A stretch of 7,655 nucleotides of DNA from Verrucomicrobiota bacterium. GTDB lineage: Bacteria > Verrucomicrobiota > Verrucomicrobiia > Limisphaerales > UBA9464. Within the stretch, counting starts at the first letter, position 1. Each line of letters begins with the position of its first letter. The stretch lies in the NCBI GenBank assembly GCA_947454295.1, contig CANGMO010000097.1, positions 1 through 7,655 of the forward strand. The letters are read 5' to 3'. Below are positions 1 through 6,510 of the stretch, piece by piece. Below the pieces are notes generated by a model. It worked only from the letters and a program-made list of their open reading frames with translations, was not told the DNA's origin and did no database searches. The translations under genes and the position numbers were made by a program.

Positions 1-732
1 CAGCCGGCGCAGCACGCGCTGGGCGATCGCATCCCGGGCCGCCGCGGCTTCGAAGACCTCCGGCGCCAGCGCTGCCACGTCCCCCTTGCCGGCGGATTGC
101 ATCCACGCGATGAGATCATCCGGGACATTCAACTGAAGCCGGCGAAGGACGCGCTGTCCAAGGTGTCCCCAGGTTCCCGTGCGATCCGCTTCCGCGACCG
201 TTTCGCGCAGCGCGGAGTGGGCGATGTCGTAGCCGCTGCAACGGTCTCCGAGCAGATGCCCCCATCCGCCGACCTTGGCGGTTTGGCCACGGGCCGATCG
301 GCCGAAGCAGCAGGAGCCCGTACCGCTCAGCACCATGATGCGGGCCTCGGGTGGCGTTGGGATTCGGCGTGATGATGGGGATGGTGCGGAGGATTCCGCG
401 GCGGCGAGGGCCGATTGCAGATCGTGATCGACGGCGCGGGGAACGCCTGGCCAGACGGATTCCAACAGTCCTTCCACCCGCCGGACATCGTCGGCGCCCC
501 GCACTCCGGCGATGCCGGCGCCGATGGCGAGCACCGCAGGAAGGGCCTCGCGCAGATCCGAGAAACGCTTGAGCAACTCGGCATCCGAGAGGAGGCGGAG
601 ATTTGCGGGCCCGGCTTCCAACCGTTTGACGAGCGTTCCGGATGGCGTGCACGCGAGCGCCACCGTGCGGGTGCCGCCGCACTCAATGCCGAGCAGGAGG
701 GCATAATCGGAAGGAATGGCAGCGTTGGTCAC
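1..732 (-). CDS. BadF/BadG/BcrA-family ATPase, N-acetylglucosamine-kinase-like (N-terminal part, cut by left edge)
   Basis: A 244-residue N-terminal fragment runs off the left edge of the window. Motifs seen in order: phosphate-binding loop GIECGGTRT at about residues 15-23 (the usual Asp is Glu17), GAGIAG at 71-76, a VDHDLQSAL segment at 101-109 carrying the presumed catalytic Asp, LSGTGS at 135-140, and the family signature GGWGHLLGDRCSGYDI at 155-170. This is the ASKHA fold of BadF/BcrA ATPases and eukaryotic-type GlcNAc kinases. A cytoplasmic ATP-dependent amino-sugar kinase is the likely role, but substrate cannot be read from the sequence. The chosen start is GTG at 732. A second GTG lies two codons upstream (738) and an in-frame TTG further up, and no good ribosome binding site separates them. 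A Ser/Pro-rich insertion sits at residues 111-131. The gene is divergent from the flavin oxidoreductase. Family assignment is firm; substrate and exact start are not. Confidence 0.88.
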   Translation of the reverse strand, partial: MTNAAIPSDYALLLGIECGGTRTVALACTPSGTLVKRLEAGPANLRLLSDAELLKRFSDLREALPAVLAIGAGIAGVRGADDVRRVEGLLESVWPGVPRAVDHDLQSALAAAESSAPSPSSRRIPTPPEARIMVLSGTGSCCFGRSARGQTAKVGGWGHLLGDRCSGYDIAHSALRETVAEADRTGTWGHLGQRVLRRLQLNVPDDLIAWMQSAGKGDVAALAPEVFEAAAARDAIAQRVLRRL

Positions 733-833
733 GCGCACAGCATGAAAGCACGCCTTGCGCGTCGGCAATCCCCGAGGCGGCCGCCCCGCCGATGCCTTGA
801 TTGCGATTCTTCGTTGGATTTCCGGCCGGGGCT

Positions 834-866
834 GGTTGCAACCTCCGCGGACCTGCGTTTCCAACC
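834..866. repeat. Two adjacent perfect palindromes between divergent genes
   Basis: GGTTGCAACC (834-843) is a perfect 10-base palindrome. TCCGCGGA (844-851) directly follows it and is also perfect. A further CAACC at 862-866 can pair with the first GGTTG. The cluster lies 4 bases before the ATG of the flavin oxidoreductase and about 100 bases from the kinase start. It could be an operator or a 5'-UTR structure, or the end of a dispersed repeat. No function can be assigned from the sequence alone. Confidence 0.4.
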
Positions 867-869
867 CTC

Positions 870-2309
870 ATGAACTTTCCGAAAATTGCCTCCTTCCGCA
901 CCGCCGCGGCGCTGCAGGAGCACGCCGCCCATCTCGGTCTACGCCTGCGTTGTGACGCGACGCTGAAGGCGGGAGTGGATGGGTCGCTCGGACGGGGGGT
1001 CACGGTGGGATCGCGACGCATTGGAAACCGGTTTGCCGTGCTGCCGATGGAAGGCTGGGATGGCACGCCGGAGGGTTTTCCGACGGACCTATTGAGGCGC
1101 CGCTGGCGCCGTTTTGGGGAAGGGGGCGCCAAGCTCATCTGGGGATGCGAAGCGGCGGCGGTGCGTCACGACGGACGGGCCAATCCGAATCAGCTCGTCC
1201 TGAAACCCGAGACTCTCGGCCCGATTGCCGCGGCCCGTGAGGAACTGGTGTCGGCGCACCGGGAACGCTGGGGGAATGCGGACGACCTGATGGTGGGGCT
1301 TCAACTCACCCACTCCGGTCGTTTCAGTCGGCCCGGCCCGACGCGCGCCGCCGCGCCCCGCGTTGCCTACCGGCATCCGTTGCTCGATGCCCGGTTCGGT
1401 GTGACCTCGGACGACCAGGTGTTCACCGATGACGAATTGGACCGCCTGATTGAGGACTTCATCGCCGCGGCTGGCATCGCCGAGCGCGCGGGATTCGACT
1501 TCGTAGACGTGAAGCATTGCCATGGCTATCTCGGTCATGAGCTGTTGAGCGCGGTTCAGCGTCCGGGCCGCTATGGGGGAAGTTTTGAGAATCGCACCCG
1601 CTTCCTCCGCGACGTCGTCGCGGGAGTTCGCTCGGCGCATCCGCGGCTGGAACTTGGCGTTCGACTGAGCCTCTTTGACCAGCTGCCGTTCCAGCCTGGT
1701 CCCGATCGCGACGGCGTGCCAATGAACTGGAGCGGTCCGTATCCGTTCGGCTTCGGCGCCGATGCGGAAAATCCCGCGCGCATCGATTGGCAGGAACCGC
1801 TGAAGTTCCTCGCCCTGCTCGCCTCGTTGGGAATCCGCCTGGTGTGCCTGAGCTGCGGCAGTCCGTACTACAATCCACACATCCAGCGTCCGGCGGCGAC
1901 CCCTCCGAGCGACGGCTACCTGCCGCCCGAGGATCCCCTCGCCGGTGTCATTCGCCAGCTGGAGTCGGTCGAGCACGCGAAGGCGGCGTTTCCGGAGCTG
2001 CTCTTCGTGGGCAGCGGCTACAGCTATCTCCAGGACTGGCTGCCGCACGTGGGGCAGGCCCAGGTGGAGGCCGGTGCGGTGGATTTTATCGGCCTTGGCC
2101 GCATGATCCTCAGCTATCCGGATCTGCCCGGAGACGTCCTCGCGGGACGACCTCTGGAGCGGCGGAAAATCTGTCGAACTTTCAGCGAATGCACCACCGG
2201 TCCCCGCAATGGATTGGTCAGCGGCTGCTTCCCACTGGACGAATACTACAAAACTCACCCCGCCGCCGAGACCCTCAAGGCGCTGAAGCGCGCGGCCGCC
2301 AGTTCCTGA
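870..2309 (+). CDS. NADH:flavin oxidoreductase, old yellow enzyme family (single-domain FMN TIM barrel)
   Basis: The 479-residue protein is expected to be a cytoplasmic FMN enzyme reducing an activated alkene or similar acceptor; its substrate is unknown. OYE landmarks: FAVLPMEGWDG near 55-65 at the first barrel strand, LQLTHSGRFS at 144-153 (Gln and His contacting FMN), KHCHGYLGHELLS at 215-227, RPGRYGGSFENRTRFL at 231-246, GVRLS at 263-267, a glycine-rich GSGYS at 381-385, and DFIGLGRM at 405-412 for FMN phosphate. The C-terminal tail has Cys435, Cys441 and Cys453, recalling the 4Fe-4S cysteines of 2,4-dienoyl-CoA reductase, but there is no FAD/NAD(P)H Rossmann domain after the barrel. Oddity: the usual HxxH active-site pair appears as K215-H-C-H218. 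ATG at 870 was chosen over an in-frame TTG at 801 because homology-like sequence begins there. No Shine-Dalgarno site precedes it. The 3' end overlaps the convergent glycosyltransferase gene. Confidence 0.9.
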   Translation: MNFPKIASFRTAAALQEHAAHLGLRLRCDATLKAGVDGSLGRGVTVGSRRIGNRFAVLPMEGWDGTPEGFPTDLLRRRWRRFGEGGAKLIWGCEAAAVRHDGRANPNQLVLKPETLGPIAAAREELVSAHRERWGNADDLMVGLQLTHSGRFSRPGPTRAAAPRVAYRHPLLDARFGVTSDDQVFTDDELDRLIEDFIAAAGIAERAGFDFVDVKHCHGYLGHELLSAVQRPGRYGGSFENRTRFLRDVVAGVRSAHPRLELGVRLSLFDQLPFQPGPDRDGVPMNWSGPYPFGFGADAENPARIDWQEPLKFLALLASLGIRLVCLSCGSPYYNPHIQRPAATPPSDGYLPPEDPLAGVIRQLESVEHAKAAFPELLFVGSGYSYLQDWLPHVGQAQVEAGAVDFIGLGRMILSYPDLPGDVLAGRPLERRKICRTFSECTTGPRNGLVSGCFPLDEYYKTHPAAETLKALKRAAASS

Positions 2310-3427
2310 TAGAGTGACAGGTGGCGTGCGCCCACGACGGATGCGGCGCGGTGGGCCACGCTCTCGCGAACGAGCGTGGGACTGCCGAAGGATGCCACGC
2401 CCGAGGCGATGGCGGTCAGCTGGGATGCCAGACTCGCGGCAGAGTCCGGTTCGAAGAGCAGTCCGGTGGTTCCCTCGCGGACCAGATCGGGATTGCCACC
2501 GCTGCGACTGGCCAGGACGGGAACCCCCGAGGCGAGGGCTTCGATCAGCGCCACCGAGCACGGCTCGTTGGTGGACGGCAGCAGAAATGCATCGGCTCCC
2601 GACATCACCGTGGCTGGCTCGGTGGTGGGCCCCCGGAGCGTGATCCAACGGGACAACCCCTCGCCTTCGAGGCGTTCGCGAAGTTCCCCAGCGAAGCGGC
2701 GGGCATCCTCGTCCGGTGGCGTCGGGCCCCAGATCTCAATCTGCAACCGCTCACGCGCCGATTCCGGCAGGAGGGTGACGGCGTCGAGGGCGAGATTCCA
2801 CCGTTTCCAGCGCACCAGATTTCCAAGGCCGATGACCTTCAGCGGCCGGCTGGCGTTGGGGACGCGTCGTTCGGGAAGCGGGGATTGAAACCATCGGTCG
2901 AGGGCGCATTCCGACACGATGTCCACCTTGCCGGGCTGTTCCGGAATGCCGTAATGACGGGCCATGGCGGGCGTGAGGAGCAGCGTGCGCATTCGCGGCC
3001 AGGAGGCGACGCGTCGATACATGCCGGTCCGGCGGGCATAGGCATGCTGGGTGAAGAGCACGGGTCGGCTGCGCGAGAGCCACGCGGCCAGGGGGAACGT
3101 GCCGCGCGTATGCGCATGAACGATCCAGTCGGGATTCGCCAGCAGGAGGCGTTTCAACTCCGGCCACGCACGCAGCGCGCGCAGGAGGAAGGTCAGCGGG
3201 CCTGGCGTTTCGTCGAGGGCGTGCCGGCTCCGGATGACGTCGAGAGAAGGCGTCCGGGTCTGTGTGAACGATTCCTGAACCCAGACCCGGTGGGTCACCG
3301 CCGAGGCCGTGGCCTCCTGCAATGCCCTCAAAACGGAGAGAATGCCCCCGTCGTCGGCGCGTGCGCCGGTCAGGTGAAGCACTGACAGGCGATTTCCGGA
3401 CGTCGGCGACTTCCCATCAGACCTCAT
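2255..3427 (-). CDS. Glycosyltransferase family 4 (GT-B fold)
   Basis: The 390-residue protein has the two-lobed layout of GT4 retaining glycosyltransferases. N-terminal lobe: a strand LSVLHLTGARADDGGIL at 14-30 with the glycine-rich acceptor-side loop, then IVHAHTRGT at 102-110 and a second strand ending LFTQHAY at 124-130. C-terminal lobe: KVIGLGNLVRWKRW at 197-210, containing the Arg-x-x-Lys donor-phosphate motif, and the EX7E element E288 to E296 in NEPCSVALIEALASG, followed by SGGNPDLV at 309-316. It has no signal peptide and no obvious membrane segment, so it would act on the cytoplasmic face of the inner membrane, adding a sugar to a lipid-linked glycan. Donor and acceptor are unknown. 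Its ATG overlaps the last 11 bases of the polymerase gene, which suggests translational coupling. Its last 18 codons overlap the 3' end of the convergent flavin oxidoreductase gene. Confidence 0.92.
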   Translation of the reverse strand: MRSDGKSPTSGNRLSVLHLTGARADDGGILSVLRALQEATASAVTHRVWVQESFTQTRTPSLDVIRSRHALDETPGPLTFLLRALRAWPELKRLLLANPDWIVHAHTRGTFPLAAWLSRSRPVLFTQHAYARRTGMYRRVASWPRMRTLLLTPAMARHYGIPEQPGKVDIVSECALDRWFQSPLPERRVPNASRPLKVIGLGNLVRWKRWNLALDAVTLLPESARERLQIEIWGPTPPDEDARRFAGELRERLEGEGLSRWITLRGPTTEPATVMSGADAFLLPSTNEPCSVALIEALASGVPVLASRSGGNPDLVREGTTGLLFEPDSAASLASQLTAIASGVASFGSPTLVRESVAHRAASVVGARHLSLYQELAAARFSALRVSAAG

Positions 3428-4925
3428 CGGGGATGGGTGCGCCGGAATACAGATGGCGATGGCACGCGATGAGCAGTCCGGTCTGCAGACCGAAGAGGAG
3501 CATCGCGAACTGACTGTCGCCGTGCAGGAAGATGAAGACGAAGGTGTGGGTGAGGTAGAGCGAGGCCACCACGGTGCACAGGCGCCGGAATCGGGTGTCG
3601 CATCCGATCTCGCGGATCTTCCTCAGGATCCGCACGGCGACCGCCGCACCGCAGCCGACGAAGGCGAGCATCGAAACACCACCGGCCAGGCCGGTGTTCA
3701 CCAGCAGACCGACGGGGCCGTTGTAGAAGGTGCCCGATTCGATCTGGAGATTGACGTTCGGGTCGTCGGTCATCCAGGTCGCTTGCACGGTGTCGGTTTG
3801 ACCGAAGCCGCGTCCCACCCAGAGGAAGTACGGGATGAGCCGCATGCCTGCGTTACGCATGAGCGTGCGACCGTGGAGCGTTGCGGCGGCATCCTGCTCG
3901 GCGAAGGCATCGAGCTTGATGCCGGGAAGGACCGTCAGCGCGCGCTGGGCCGCCAGCGGCAGGCGATCGCCGACCAGATAGGCGGTGGTCAGTCCCATGC
4001 AAAGGACGAAGGTCAGGGCGATCAGTCGGGCCGGATTGAACACCCGCTGCGCCCAGCCCACGCCGAGGAAGGTGAACGACACCATGACCAGCAGCGCGCG
4101 GTGGCCTCCGAGGAAGCCGAGGACCAGGATGATCGCGACCGGCGGCAGGGTCAGCCAGGCGCGGCGGTTGATGAAGTCGCGGACCGGGACCAGCACCAGC
4201 AGGAGTTGGAAGAACGCAAGACTGACCGACGCGAACGACTGGAAGCGCCGGATGCCCTGGGACATGGAGGACACCTCGAAGCTGAGGGAGTCGTTGGAAA
4301 GCTCGAGGAAGTTCAACAGCCAATACATCGAACTGCCGGCGGCAAGCGCGAGGTCGGACACGATGAAGCTCAGGCTGAGCACGCACTGCCAGAGGTACAG
4401 CTTGACGATCTGCTTGGGCGAGAAGGCCACCATCATGAAGAGCAGCGGGAACACCGCCACGGAGATCTGCTGGAAGTACACGCGGCCGCCCATGCGTTCA
4501 CCGCCGAAGATGCGGAGGCCGGTGCCGCGCATCTTCATGGTGAACATCAACGCCGCCACGTACAGCGCGCCCCAGATGAAAAGCCAGCGGTGTTCGCGGA
4601 AGACCTTGGGAAAGTCCGGCGAATAGCGTCGGAGCGAGAAGGTGATGACCGCGCCGGACCAGCCGAGCAGGGAGGCGAATTCCCATACGAATGGTCGACC
4701 CGGGAAGCCGGGTACCATGAACGCGGAGGCGAAGGTGACGAGTGCCGTCGCGCTGGCCAGACGCGCGTGGTAGGGCAGGAGGGCCAGCCACAGGATGCCG
4801 CCGACGGCGAGCACGAGCAGCACCTCGTTGCTGACCATCAGCAGCGCAAAGACGAACACCGCGAGCAGGGCGGCGCCGAACCACAGGATGCGCTCAAATT
4901 GTTGCTGACGGACAATCTCGGTCAT
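3417..4925 (-). CDS. Polytopic O-antigen polymerase/ligase-like membrane protein (Wzy/WaaL superfamily)
   Basis: The 502-residue protein is very hydrophobic, with roughly 11-13 transmembrane segments. The clearest are near residues 14-50, 56-72, 113-128, 155-169, 176-196, 233-247, 258-292, 300-318, 403-435 and 449-487. A large soluble loop at about 319-402 carries GRTLMRNAGMRLIPYFLWVG at 352-371 followed by RGFGQ, matching the Arg-rich, Pro...GxGxG pattern of the Wzy_C domain. A short FLGGHRALL at 271-279 resembles the conserved basic motif in a membrane segment of the family. Such proteins polymerise undecaprenyl-linked repeat units or transfer the finished glycan to lipid A or another acceptor on the periplasmic side. 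The sequence does not decide between polymerase and ligase. ATG at 4925 was preferred over an in-frame start at 5051 because the extra N-terminus is charged and non-homologous-looking and an AGGGAA lies 10 bases upstream. The downstream glycosyltransferase overlaps it by 11 bases. Confidence 0.85.
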   Translation of the reverse strand: MTEIVRQQQFERILWFGAALLAVFVFALLMVSNEVLLVLAVGGILWLALLPYHARLASATALVTFASAFMVPGFPGRPFVWEFASLLGWSGAVITFSLRRYSPDFPKVFREHRWLFIWGALYVAALMFTMKMRGTGLRIFGGERMGGRVYFQQISVAVFPLLFMMVAFSPKQIVKLYLWQCVLSLSFIVSDLALAAGSSMYWLLNFLELSNDSLSFEVSSMSQGIRRFQSFASVSLAFFQLLLVLVPVRDFINRRAWLTLPPVAIILVLGFLGGHRALLVMVSFTFLGVGWAQRVFNPARLIALTFVLCMGLTTAYLVGDRLPLAAQRALTVLPGIKLDAFAEQDAAATLHGRTLMRNAGMRLIPYFLWVGRGFGQTDTVQATWMTDDPNVNLQIESGTFYNGPVGLLVNTGLAGGVSMLAFVGCGAAVAVRILRKIREIGCDTRFRRLCTVVASLYLTHTFVFIFLHGDSQFAMLLFGLQTGLLIACHRHLYSGAPIPDEV

Positions 4926-4934
4926 GGACCGCCA

Positions 4935-4940
4935 TTCCCT
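4935..4940 (-). promoter_or_regulatory. Probable Shine-Dalgarno site of the polymerase gene
   Basis: On the minus strand AGGGAA stands nine bases before the ATG at 4925. It is the only recognisable ribosome binding site among the six protein starts in the window and supports the shorter start for the polymerase-like protein. The match is partial, so confidence is limited. Confidence 0.4.
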
Positions 4941-4991
4941 AGCGATGCCCGTCGATGGCGGCAATGGCGATCTTTCCGAAAAGCCCTTGTT

Positions 4992-5025
4992 CCGGGGCGG
5001 TCGGTGGGCTTGCATTCGGCCCCGG
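4992..5025. repeat. All-GC inverted repeat upstream of the MBOAT gene
   Basis: CCGGGGC (4992-4998) and GCCCCGG (5019-5025) form a perfect 7-bp inverted repeat with a 20-base loop. It lies 25 bases before the MBOAT ATG, in the 125-base region between two divergent genes. No T-tract follows in either direction, so it is not an intrinsic terminator. It may be a 5'-UTR structure or a regulator site, or it may be chance in GC-rich DNA. I found no convincing -35/-10 pair for either gene in this region. Confidence 0.3.
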
Positions 5026-5050
5026 TCCCACCCGCTGTGACCCCGCCGCA

Positions 5051-6496
5051 ATGCTTTTCAACAGCTGGTCCTTCGCCGTCTTTCTGCCGCTGGTGTTCCT
5101 GGTGCACTACCTGGGACGCACGACCGCGTGGCAACTCGGCGTCCTGACCGCCGCCAGTTTCGTCTTCTACGGCTGGACCGATCCCTCGCTGGTTCCGCTG
5201 CTGGTCGCCTCCACCTTCATCAACGGTCTGTGCGCGCAGCAGCTTCTTACCCCGGGTATGGCCCCCGCCCGCCGTCGCGTGGCCCTGCGACTGGGCCTCG
5301 GATTCAATCTGGGCGCGCTCGCGTTCTACAAATACGCCGCCCTTCTCGCCGGGCTGGTGGTTTCCCGGGAATGGTCCGAGGCCTTGCATGAGGTGATCCC
5401 GCTGCCTATCGGCATCTCCTTCTACACCTTTCAGGGAATCAGCCTGATCCTGGAATCGTGGTGGGCCGGGGAACGCGGCCTCGCCGGTCTCACGGTGCCC
5501 CCGCCCGGATCCCGCCCTTCGGCATTCGTCGGCTTTCATGCCCGCATCTGGTTCTTCAAGGCGTTCTTCCCCCAGCTCGTCGCCGGGCCAATCGTCAAGG
5601 CCGGGGAGTTTCTCCACCAGATCGGCGCCAAGGCGTTCCGTGACATCGACTGGAACGACGCGGTCCGCAGGCTGGTGCTCGGCTTCTTCCTCAAGTGCGT
5701 GGTGGCTGACAACCTCAAGGACGAAACCGCCGTCCTCAACGGCTCTGGATTCCTGGAACTGCCCCGCTGGAACCTGGTCGCGCTGCTGTACGGCTTCTCC
5801 TTCCAGATTCTCGCCGACTTCGCCGGCTATTCGCTCATCGCCATGGGCCTGGCCCGGTTGTTCGGATATCAGCTCCCCATCAACTTCGATTCCCCCTACC
5901 TCAGCCGGAGTTTCACGGAGTTCTGGCGACGCTGGCATATCAGCCTGAGCTCCTGGCTGCGCCAATACCTGTACCTTCCCCTCGGTGGAAACCGCCGGGG
6001 CGCGTGGCGCACGCAGTTCAATCTCTTCGTGGTGATGTTTCTCGGCGGCCTGTGGCATGGGGCGGCGTGGAGCTATGCCATTTGGGGCACGGCCCATGGA
6101 CTCCTGCTGGCGATCGAGCGTGTGGTGCGGGGAGACGCCAAGCTGGAGAAGGATCCGCCCTGGACGCCGCTGGGCGTGGTCCGTGCGTTGATGGTGTTTT
6201 CCGCGGTGTCGGTGCTCTGGCTCCTGTTCAAGCTGCCCAGATTCTCAGAGGTGATCGCCTTCGGTCGCGCGGTCGTCCACAACGGCGGCTCGACGCAGAC
6301 GCAACCCCTGTTCGTCATTGCCCTGTTCTCGATGCCGGTGGTGGCGTGGCACGTGTGGTCGGCCCTTCGGCCGTGGCGGAGCCGGATGCCCTTGCGCTGG
6401 ATGGTCCCCCTGGAAACCGCGATCTATGCCGCGGCGCTGGTATTGGTGCTGACCAACTCGGGCTCGGCGGGCGACTTCATCTACTTCCAATTCTAA
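5051..6496 (+). CDS. MBOAT-family membrane O-acyltransferase (AlgI/DltB/PatA type)
   Basis: The 481-residue polytopic membrane protein has the length and ending typical of the AlgI branch (C-terminus GDFIYFQF). Landmarks: N-terminus MLFNSWSFAVFLPLVFLVHY as the first membrane segment, FYGWTDPSLVPLL at 39-51, FYKYAALL at 92-99, LPIGISFYTFQGIS at 118-131, FFPQLVAGPI at 172-181, DFAGYSLIAMGLARLFG at 256-272, FWRRWHISLSSWLRQYLYLPLGG at 291-313 with His296, and LWHGAAWSYAIWG at 334-346 with the near-invariant catalytic His336. Family members carry acyl groups, usually acetyl, across the inner membrane for transfer to alginate, cellulose, peptidoglycan or teichoic acid. Here the target is probably the glycan made by the adjacent glycosyltransferase/polymerase genes, by inference from position. 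ATG at 5051 was chosen over 4955 because the membrane protein clearly begins there. There is no Shine-Dalgarno site. The SGNH-like gene follows after 14 bases, forming a two-gene operon. Confidence 0.94.
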   Translation: MLFNSWSFAVFLPLVFLVHYLGRTTAWQLGVLTAASFVFYGWTDPSLVPLLVASTFINGLCAQQLLTPGMAPARRRVALRLGLGFNLGALAFYKYAALLAGLVVSREWSEALHEVIPLPIGISFYTFQGISLILESWWAGERGLAGLTVPPPGSRPSAFVGFHARIWFFKAFFPQLVAGPIVKAGEFLHQIGAKAFRDIDWNDAVRRLVLGFFLKCVVADNLKDETAVLNGSGFLELPRWNLVALLYGFSFQILADFAGYSLIAMGLARLFGYQLPINFDSPYLSRSFTEFWRRWHISLSSWLRQYLYLPLGGNRRGAWRTQFNLFVVMFLGGLWHGAAWSYAIWGTAHGLLLAIERVVRGDAKLEKDPPWTPLGVVRALMVFSAVSVLWLLFKLPRFSEVIAFGRAVVHNGGSTQTQPLFVIALFSMPVVAWHVWSALRPWRSRMPLRWMVPLETAIYAAALVLVLTNSGSAGDFIYFQF

Positions 6497-6510
6497 CCGG
6501 ATCCTCCCCC

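Noticed and set aside
729..743. A four-codon ATG...TGA mini-ORF whose stop overlaps the kinase GTG start
   Set aside because: It resembles a coupling leader, but there is no ribosome binding site and such short frames are common by chance.
1096..1130. Three GGCGCC copies within the flavin oxidoreductase gene
   Set aside because: Uneven spacing, fully explained by Arg/Gly/Ala codons at high GC.
2621..2632. GGTGGTGGGCCC inside the glycosyltransferase gene matches 7504-7515 at the tRNA 3' end
   Set aside because: The 12-base match does not extend on either side, it lies in intact coding sequence for Gly-Pro-Thr-Thr, and no integrase is present. Best explained by chance in GC-rich DNA.
1089..2648. 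A 519-codon minus-strand open frame opposite the flavin oxidoreductase
   Set aside because: Composition is Arg/Gly/Ala-rich with no domain, and it spans the ends of two well supported genes. It is a GC-rich antisense shadow.
4988..5016. TTGTTC and TGCATT with an 18-base spacer as a sigma70 promoter for the MBOAT gene
   Set aside because: Each box matches the consensus at only three of six positions, which is no better than expected by chance in this region.
3453..5147. A 564-codon plus-strand open frame opposite the polymerase gene
   Set aside because: It is extremely rich in Glu, Asp, Gln, His and Arg, with no motif, and is the antisense image of a membrane protein's hydrophobic codons. 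The minus-strand frame has a coherent Wzy/WaaL-like topology.
4922..6097. A 391-codon minus-strand open frame opposite the MBOAT gene
   Set aside because: Charged low-complexity antisense of membrane segments; the plus strand carries clear MBOAT motifs.
6004..6510. An upstream extension of the SGNH-like frame into the MBOAT gene
   Set aside because: The frame is open but the translation before 6511 is Arg/Gly/Ala-rich and is the shifted reading of MBOAT codons. The recognisable protein starts at the ATG at 6511.
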